Source: Cryptomeria japonica
Taxonomy: Eukaryota > Streptophyta > Pinopsida > Cupressales > Cupressaceae
Length of the DNA: 64,000 bases
NCBI RefSeq assembly: GCF_030272615.1
Contig: NC_081407.1
Coordinates: 374,591,018 to 374,655,017, forward strand
Direction: 5' to 3'
The translations under genes and the position numbers were made by a program. The notes under the pieces were generated by a model. That model was given only the letters and a program-made list of their open reading frames with translations, did not search any database and had not been told where the DNA came from. This document shows positions 57,001 to 64,000 of this stretch, piece after piece (position 1 is the stretch's first letter; each line of letters begins with the position of its first letter).

Positions 57001-57830
57001 TGTCTAAATATGAGAGGCATGATAAATTTTATAAGCATGATAGGAATGATAGATATGAGAAGAATGAGAAGTATGATAAACCTTACAAGCCTAACTGGAA
57101 CTATAAACATCAGAAGAACTGTTATTATGTTGTTGATGAAGGTGTTATAGATGAAGAATCAGAAGGAGATGAAATTGTGTTTATTGTTATTAAAGAAGAT
57201 GGACCGGTGCCTTTTGATTCCACAACCTGCAGTATTGAGGAGAAAGCTTTAGCTGCTAAAGTTGAAGAGAAAGATGAATGGGAGATTGACAGTGGTTGTT
57301 CACATCATATGATCGGTGATAAAAGAAAATTTGTGAATATGGAGAAGTATGATGGTGGAATAGTAAGATTTGGAGATGACAAACCCTGTGTGGTCCATGG
57401 TAGAGGTTCTATTTCCTTTGATGGTAAGCATAACACTGATGATGTCTTGTATGTTGAAGGTTTGAAGCATAATCTTTTAAGTGTTGGACAGATGGTTGAA
57501 AAAAGTTATGATTTGCAATTCAAGAATGGAAAATGCAAGATCCTAAATGCCTTTGGTATAGAGATTGCATTAGGAACTAAGACTGAAGGTGTTATCTTTC
57601 ATTTGAATGTCGGTGAGAAAAGTTGCTTGATTTCTCAGATTGATGAAAGTTGGTTATGGCATAGGAGAATGTGTCATGTTGATTTTGACTCAATGATTAA
57701 GATCAGTTCCACTCAAGTTGTTAGAGATTTGCCTAAAATTGTTAAGCCTATTAATCTGGTATGCAAGGAATGTCAAATGGGAAAGCAAACAAGAATTTCT
57801 TTCAAGAGTAAGCAATATACATCTGATGGA
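57001..57830 (+). pseudogene. Protease and GAG-pre-integrase region of element E
   Basis: Part of the open frame 56697-58367 (556 codons). A Lys/Tyr/Asp-rich linker is followed by the protease with 'WEIDSGCSHHM' (catalytic D-S-G intact, about 57280-57312) and 'VEGLKHNLLSVGQM'. The HHCC region 'LWHRRMCHVDF ... CKECQMGK' follows. Confidence 0.92.
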
Positions 57831-58620
57831 TTGTTGGATCTTGTGCATACTGACCTATGTAGACCTACAAGTGTAAGAAGTGTGAAGGGTGACAGATATT
57901 TCGTGTTACTGATTGATGATTATTCCAGGATGATGTGGGTTGCCTTTTTGAGGGAAAAGTCAAAAGCATTGGAAAAATTCAAGATATTCAAAGCAAAGGT
58001 TCAGACTGAGACGGGATTGAAGCTAAAATGTTTAAGATCTGACAGAGAAGGAGAATTTTTCTCCAGTGAGTTTGACTCATTCTGTGAGAAGCATGGAATT
58101 TTAAGACAATTATCTACTCCTAGAACCCCACAGCACAATGGAGTTGTTGAAAGGAAGAATAGAACTATCTTGGATGCTACAAGGACTATATTGATTGAAG
58201 GGAATGTTCTGAAGATCTATTGGAGAGAAGTTGTTAGCACTGTTGTTTACACATTCAACCGAGTGCATATAAAAGGTGATTCTGGTAAGACTCCTTATGA
58301 GATATGGTTTGGTCATGTTCCTACTGTGAGATATTTCAAAATTTTTGGAAGCAAGTGTTATATCTAGAGGGATGAGGGTATAGGAAAGTTTGATGCAAGA
58401 AGTGATGAAGAAAATTTCTTGGGATATTCTACAAAGATCAAAGCCTACCGATGCTAAAATAAGAGACTGGCAAAGATAGTAGAAAGTGCAAATGTGAAGG
58501 TCGATGAGAACTGTGGAAAAGAAATCAAAGCATGTAGATATGATGATCAGAATGTTATTTTAGTGCAAACTCAGACAGAAGAAATGAAGCAAAATCGTCC
58601 GGTAGAGATAGTTAATCCGG
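57831..58620 (+). pseudogene. Integrase of element E
   Basis: All three catalytic residues are kept: D in 'LVHTDLCRP', D in 'LKCLRSDREGEF' and E in 'NGVVERKNRTIL'. The frame ends at 58365 with a stop, after 'YFKIFGSKCYI'. The C-terminal part to about 58600 is readable with stops. Confidence 0.92.
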
Positions 58621-58623
58621 ATA

Positions 58624-59640
58624 TTGTTGTCATCGATGAAGAGGTGCAGGAACCTAAAAAATCATAATAATCAAAAGACTCTGAGGTATGTAAGATTGAA
58701 TCATTCTGAAAATCAAATCATTGGTGATAAAAATAAAGGTATGATGACTACAAGAAGGCTAGTTGCTGAAGAGGTATGTTTAATTTCTAAAATTGAACCT
58801 AAAGATGTTGTTGAAGCCTGTAAAGATGAAAATTGGATGAAGGCTATGGAAGAAAAATTGAATCAGATTGAAAAGAATAACACATGGGAACTTGTGCCTA
58901 GACCTATAGACAAGAATGTGATTGGTACTAAATGGGTATTCAGGAACAAATTGAATGAAGTCAATGAAGTTGTCAGAAATAAAGCAAGGTTGGTATGTAA
59001 AGGATATTCACAAAAGGAAGGGATTGATTATGAGGATACTTTTTCTTTGGTAGCTAGACTTGAAGTTGTTAGACTACTGTTTGCATATGTTGCTTATAAG
59101 GATTTCAAGGTATATCAAATGGATGTCAAGTCGGCCTTTTTGAATGGTGATCTTGAGGAAGAAGTCTACATTGAACAACCTGATGGATTTTCATTATCAG
59201 ATGCTGGAGACATGGTATGCAAACTAAAAAAATCCCTTTATGGATTGAAACAAGCCCCTAGAGCCTGGTATGCTAGATTGGATAACTATTTGCTAAAATT
59301 AGGATTTAATAAAGGTATTGTTGATAGTAATCTATATTTCAAAATTGAGAATGATAATATTTTGATTGTTTAAGTTTTTGTTGATGACATTATCCTTAGA
59401 GGAGATGATGACTTGAGTATGAAGTTTGTCGGTGATATGCAAAAAGAATTTGAGATGTCTATGATAGGAGAAATGAAATTTTTCTTAGGTTTGCAGATTT
59501 CACAGATTGGAAAAGGTATTTTTATATCTCAAGCTAAACATGTGAAATAATTACAAAAGAAGTTTGGGTTAGAATATTCTAAACTAGTTGGAACTCCTAT
59601 GGTGACTAGCTGCAAATTGTCTAAGAATGATGAATCTCTG
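58624..59640 (+). pseudogene. Reverse transcriptase of element E
   Basis: Open frame 58624-59373 (249 codons) with '[20 protein letters not shown]', '[20 protein letters not shown]' and '[18 protein letters not shown]'. One stop at 59371 precedes the catalytic box F-V-D-D-I-I (about 59377-59394), which is intact. 'FFLGLQISQIGKGIFISQ' follows. A stop near 59550 and a frameshift at about 59650 end this part. Confidence 0.93.
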
Positions 59641-59654
59641 AAAGCTAATAGACC

Positions 59655-60331
59655 TTGTACAGATCTATGCTTTATGGACTATTATACCTGACTCAGACTA
59701 GATGTGACATTATGCATGTCGTATGCATGGCTTCTAGATATCAAGCTGATCCGAAAGAGAGTCATATCACTGTTGTAAAGAGGATATTCAAATACTTGAA
59801 AGGGACTATGGATTATGGTTTATGGTATCCAAGGAATGAAGATTTCATGTTATGTGCTTACACTGATGCTCACTGGGTTGGTGATGTCGATGACCAGAAG
59901 AGTACCTTCGGTGGTGCATTCTTTTTGGGTAAGAAATTGGTTTCATGGGCAAGTAAGAAACAAGATTCAGTTTCCTATCTATTGTTGAAGTTGAATGCAT
60001 TGTTGCTACTAGTAATTGCACTCAGGTAGTTTGGATGAAACAAATGTTGAAGGATATCAAAGTTATCATTGATGAGCCTAGTATTGTCATATATTGTGAT
60101 AATTACAGTGCTATTAATATGTCAAAGAACCTGATGCAACATTCAAAGACTAAACATGTATCAATCAAGTATCATTTCTTGAGAGAAAAAGTCAGTGAAG
60201 AGGAAGTGAAGCTAGAATATGTGTCTACAAAGGAACAAATTGTTGATATTTTCACCAAGTATTTGCCTGCATATACATTTGGATATTTGAGAGACAGGTT
60301 AGGGGTATATATCCCTTCTGATGGGATCTAG
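59655..60331 (+). pseudogene. RNase H of element E
   Basis: First part 59655-60029 ('RYQADPKESHITVVKRIFKY', 'LCAYTDAHWVGDVDDQKS'), then a frameshift into 60035-60331 ('IYCDNYSAINMSKN', 'KHVSIKYHFLREKV', 'QIVDIFTKYLPAYTF'). D residues of the RNase H are visible. It ends 'LGVYIPSDGI'. Confidence 0.9.
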
Positions 60332-60625
60332 ATGCATTGAGTTGCATCAATCCGGTGGACTTCACAATCTTATCCTTTTTTACCAGATTGATGAGTTTAT
60401 GTTGCTCCTTTGATGGAGTAGTCTATAATCATGATTTATTTATCTAAGGGGGAGAGTCCGGTTTTCTATTTTGAGAACCTTTGTCATTAATGTCAAAGGG
60501 GGAGAGAAACCATGTGAAAAATTATCTTATCTATTGTTGGTGAGCTTAATCTTAGGGGGAGTTTGTTGGAGATGTTTTATTTCTTTGCATTGATTGTTTT
60601 TCACATCCATATGTTGTCATCAATG
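60332..60625 (+). other. 3' non-coding region of element E
   Basis: It carries polypurine-like repeats: 'aagggggagag' at about 60448, 'caaagggggagagaaacc' at about 60495 and 'ttagggggag' at about 60553, ahead of the true polypurine tract. Confidence 0.65.
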
Positions 60626-60639
60626 CCAAAGGGGGAAAT
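60626..60639 (+). other. Polypurine tract of element E
   Basis: 'ccaaagggggaaat' lies directly before TGTTGG. Confidence 0.9.
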
Positions 60640-61940
60640 TGTTGGACATCGTTGCTGCTAGGACATATTGTTGTCATTGATGTCAACATATTCCTGTGAT
60701 TTATTGCTCTGCTTGTTGCAGATTGGTTTATTGGGAGCATGGTTTGGTATATGGAGTATTTCTAGTATCATTATATCCCTTTGCATTGGTTTCATTGATC
60801 TGGGAGCTTAATTGGTCATATCATATGATCTAATTTATAGTTTGGTTCTTCTTATCAATATTTTGCAGAGTTCAGTATTTCCTCTAGTATATTCTAATGA
60901 GATCAGATCTAGAGTTGAGATTTTGGAAAATTGTTTGGGATGTTCATGTGTATCTTCATTTTATATGGATCGTGATTTGGTGCTCCGCAAGTTATCTTTC
61001 CTCGTGACAATTGTTGTTGTTTGAGTGTTCTTGAGTTTCAGATGTTGATCGATGAATATTTGATAAGTAGTGTTGGTGCAGTTGTTATAGATGATTCTAA
61101 GGTGCAGTTGTTATAGATGATTCTAACATGCTTGTTTCATGATATGAGACCTATTTGGTGGTGTAGCATGTTGCGGTTGATCTTGGAGTTGATTCTGGTG
61201 GTTTTGCATGTTTGAGCATTTGGTTTAGGTCCATGTTATGTCATGTATATCATTATATTGGTCTGGTGGCCGATCTTTGTATCGTGTGATATAATTTTGT
61301 AATTGAGAGTTTAGGGTTTGGTCGACCTTGTTGTCAAGGTTGATGGTCGGTATATATATAGGTGGTATAGTCATGTAAATTAGGTATCAATGAAGTGTCT
61401 GTATTATCAGGGAATGGTAAAGTTGCAAACAAGTGAATACATCCTTCGGCATTGTGATTGAGAAGAGATTGAAGTGTTGTAGAGTAGACAAATGTGCTTA
61501 ACCAGAACTTTCATCAAGCATTAGCAGATGCTATTCTTTCAATTCATTTGATTCTAGATTGTTGTTTGAATATTTTGTAAGTCAGTGAGACTTCCTTGTA
61601 AGGTAGTGAACCTTCCCTGAGGGTTGTAGCCTTTTGGGTTATTATAGTTTGAGTAGTGAGCTCTAGGTAGTGAGCCTAAATGCATGTGCATTCCCCATTG
61701 TAAATATTTTCACATACTACTACAGAGTATCATCCAATTGTGGGTAGGTTCCCACCGTGGTTTTTCTCTTAACCAGGTTTTCCACATCAAAATCTTGGTG
61801 TTGTGTGTTGTGCTATCAATTTTCTTATCTTTGTCATAGCTACAGTTAATTAGATTTGCATTTGAGGTTAAGTTTGTTAATCCAGTGAAAACTGATTCAC
61901 CCCCCCCCCCTCTCAGTGTCCATCATTATTGTTGCCAACA
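60640..61940 (+). repeat. 3' LTR of element E
   Basis: TGTTGGACATCGTTGC...TTGCCAACA, 1301 bases. About 140 bases shorter than the 5' LTR in the middle, with a 25-base duplication at 61077-61126. Confidence 0.95.
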
Positions 61941-62036
61941 TGTATGCATGTATGTATGTATGTATGTATGTATGTATGTATGTATGTATGTATGTATGTG
62001 TATATGTGTGTGTATACACACATATACATATACATA
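61941..62036. repeat. (TATG)n microsatellite, continuation
   Basis: Runs of 'tatg' with a few interruptions, ending in 'tatacacacatatacatata'. Continues the array split by E. Confidence 0.95.
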
Positions 62037-62054
62037 TTTTGATATAACAACATG

Positions 62055-62210
62055 ATAAGACATAGACCGTACAAAATTGAACGCTTGCCTTAAAACATAA
62101 TGAAAACTGGAAACCCATTTGATAATATAACAACCATAACCGTGTAGACCTTACAAACTGGATGCCTACCTTTAAAAGTCACAAAAAATAGAAACCCATT
62201 TGACAACACC
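62055..62210. repeat. Two-unit minisatellite
   Basis: Two diverged units of about 77 bases: 'tagacc(g/t)tacaaa' ... 'gaaacccatttga(t/c)aa'. Possibly distant relatives of the minisatellite at 29362. Confidence 0.6.
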
Positions 62211-62907
62211 CCAACGCACATTGTTTCCCTTTATTTTGGTGTGTTTACGAACACATTCTTTATCAATGATCATAAACACCATGGATGCAAATAAGAGAAC
62301 TGGCAAATGAAGGAAACCAAAGTCGAAGCACCTTTGCGAAAAAGTTAGAGACTACAAAACGAAATGAACAAACCAAAAAAAATACATATGCAAATTTCAA
62401 CGATAGCCTTAGTGAGGAGTAATTACTCACCTAGGTCAAATGGCACCAAAACCTACAAGCAACCCCCCTGTTAGATGCAAAAACTTGCAAACAACCACCA
62501 AATGGAAGTAACCTACATCAAGCATGAAATAGAAAAATGGAGAAATGTCAAACAAAACAACCTAGCATCAGTTACCTTAAATGACTACTATAAAACAAGA
62601 TCATCGATAACAATGGCATGGTGAAAAGGTGTCACAAAATACATTAAGGTCTCCATGTGCGCGAGCACCTTGGCACATAAAAATGATGGTTTTCAATCCT
62701 CAAGAAAAACACTTTTGGTTGCTAAAGTGATGAACAATCTAGAACAAGTGTGAAAGGAGGGAAAGTGGATGTGTTTAACAATGAAATAAACCATTTAGTG
62801 GTTCTTGCATTGGATATTAGGTAGTAAATGGGTCTGTGAAATACAAGGTGATACGTAGTAAATGCCCCTTGCTAGATGGAATTTAGAAGATGGTGTGGTA
62901 TTAATAT
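62211..62907. other. Sequence without recognised features
   Basis: No credible ORF, LTR end or repeat is seen. Confidence 0.5.
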
Positions 62908-63962
62908 TGTTGGTATTTTGGATATGTTGATATGGTTTTGTCATTGATGTCAACACTTGTCAACACTTATCAGCACTTGGAGATTTGGTTATGTTCACCG
63001 GCAAGTTAGTGACTTATGCACAGTCACCGATATTTGGTTCACCGGCAGGTTATATTGTTCACCGGCACTTGGAAAGACTTGGAGACTACTTGGTTATGTC
63101 GAAGACATTGTTCGGACACTTTGTTTTGGTGTTTTGTTCATTAGTTTGATCGGGTTTGCATATTTGTTGTTATCGGCAAATAGGTCTAGGTTATGCACCG
63201 GCAGGCATATCTATTCCAGATCAGCACGGCACGTCAAGAAGATAATTAGTTATTATTGTAAATGCATTGAGCCGACATCATGCATCGGATATTGTTTCAT
63301 TTGTAATTGATTTTATTGTAATATCTTTTAGTAAGCCGGCCTACTCAATTGGTCTTAGGTTATGGTATAAATGTAAGATCTCATTTGTGAGACTGATATA
63401 GGTTTTGGGAAAAAGGATTGTAATTCGGTATATGTGATTATAAGCAGAGCTATACACGCAGACATCATTCAAGATTGAAGGAAGGTTTGAAGAAGGCATA
63501 TCAAAGCTAAACCGGTACTGAATCCAGCATATGAAGATGTTATTTTGAGCAGTACATTATCATTGGATTTAATCATCCAATTGTAGTCAATGTGACTCCC
63601 ATTTTGTGATTGAGCAGTGAGCTCTAGGCAGTTGGTCTTTCTGCATGTGCAGACTCCATATTGTACACACATAATATCTGCAGTAGTATCATATGATTGT
63701 GGGTAAGGTTTCCCACCGTGTTTTTTCCCTTACAGGGTTTCCACGTACAAATATTTGTGTTATGTGTTGTGGATGTTATTGCCTTTTTGTTTCATGCATT
63801 AATCTTTACCGGTACTGCAATTAACTAATAAATTGTCTACCGGCATAAAGTTTGGTCTACCAGTATTAAGCATTAAGTTTTGGTTAAGTTGTTTTTGGTT
63901 TAAATTTATTGGACAATTGATTCACCCCCCCCCCAACTCTCAGTTGTCTCTGGGACCTAACA
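62908..63962 (+). repeat. Probable solo LTR F
   Basis: TGTTGGTATTTTGG...GACCTAACA, 1055 bases. TATAAAT at 63366-63372, the 'cccaccgtgttttttccctt' box at about 63713 and 'ttgattcacccccccccc' at about 63917. No primer-binding site follows and no polypurine tract precedes, so it looks solo. Flanks AATAT and AATGC match only partly. Confidence 0.75.
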
Positions 63963-64000
63963 AATGCAACTCGTCCTTTGCAAAGAGTGGTGGACTGCTT

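Larger units (their letters stand above)
54655..61940 (+). mobile_element. Ty1/copia element E, nearly complete
   Basis: LTRs at 54655-56081 and 60640-61940; TSD TGTAT at 54650-54654 and 61941-61945. All copia domains are present in order: gag, protease, integrase, RT, RNase H. The catalytic residues are intact in protease, integrase and RT, but several frameshifts and stops break the polyprotein. It inserted into the TATG microsatellite, which continues at 61941. Confidence 0.95.

Noticed and set aside
61897-62133. 78-codon minus frame with Tyr/Ile/His repeats
   Set aside because: Microsatellite translation.

Overview
The window looks like intergenic DNA from a very large, AT-rich, repeat-packed plant genome. 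A gymnosperm (conifer) is the best guess. That is inference from the dense nested LTR retrotransposons, the Ty1/copia and Ty3/gypsy protein signatures and the tRNA-iMet-type primer-binding sites. I found no convincing host gene, rRNA, tRNA or CRISPR array. Almost every long reading frame is a decayed retrotransposon gene.

Left third (1-29 kb). A minus-strand element 'A' (ORF1 start, primer-binding site, LTR 424-1554) sits inside a gag-protease-only gypsy element, copy 1 (1555-6623). The 3' LTR of copy 1 breaks off at 6623. There a new LTR-like sequence begins (6624, TATA box at 7582). A decayed gypsy element of the Tat type follows: gag, protease, G-patch, RT, RNase H, second RNase H and integrase (10748-18008). 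Next comes a minus-strand element 'B' (19906-22169 plus 27232-27960). B is split by 'H', a young, compact, non-autonomous copia element (22170-27226, TSD CATTC, LTRs differing by two substitutions and one indel). H encodes Gag and protease, but an acidic tail replaces the rest of pol.

Middle (29.3-54.2 kb). This is a multi-level nest that target-site duplications resolve. Element 'D' (29481-54154, TSD TAAAC) lies in a minisatellite. Its 5' LTR is split by copia element 'C' (29706-47426, TSD TCGGT). C is in turn interrupted by a solo LTR (32125-33663, TSD GGGAC) and by gag-protease-only gypsy copy 2 (35817-44549, TSD GATAG/GATTG). Copy 2 carries an inverted solo LTR (41769-42875, TSD GTGTC).

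Right (54.2-64 kb). CA and TATG microsatellites come first, then a nearly complete but frameshifted copia element 'E' (54655-61940, TSD TGTAT). E inserted into the TATG array. More satellite sequence, a featureless stretch and a probable solo LTR 'F' (62908-63962) follow.

The most interesting material is the set of non-autonomous families. A, B and D have copia-type LTRs but encode a coiled-coil/zinc-knuckle ORF1, and B and D share a long ORF2 that I do not recognise, with no pol. The two gypsy copies share a gag, a non-canonical protease motif (DPSC) and a conserved C-terminal region, again with no RT or integrase. H replaces pol with an acidic tail. These presumably depended on enzymes supplied by autonomous relatives such as C, E or the Tat element, although the copies of those seen here are themselves mutated.
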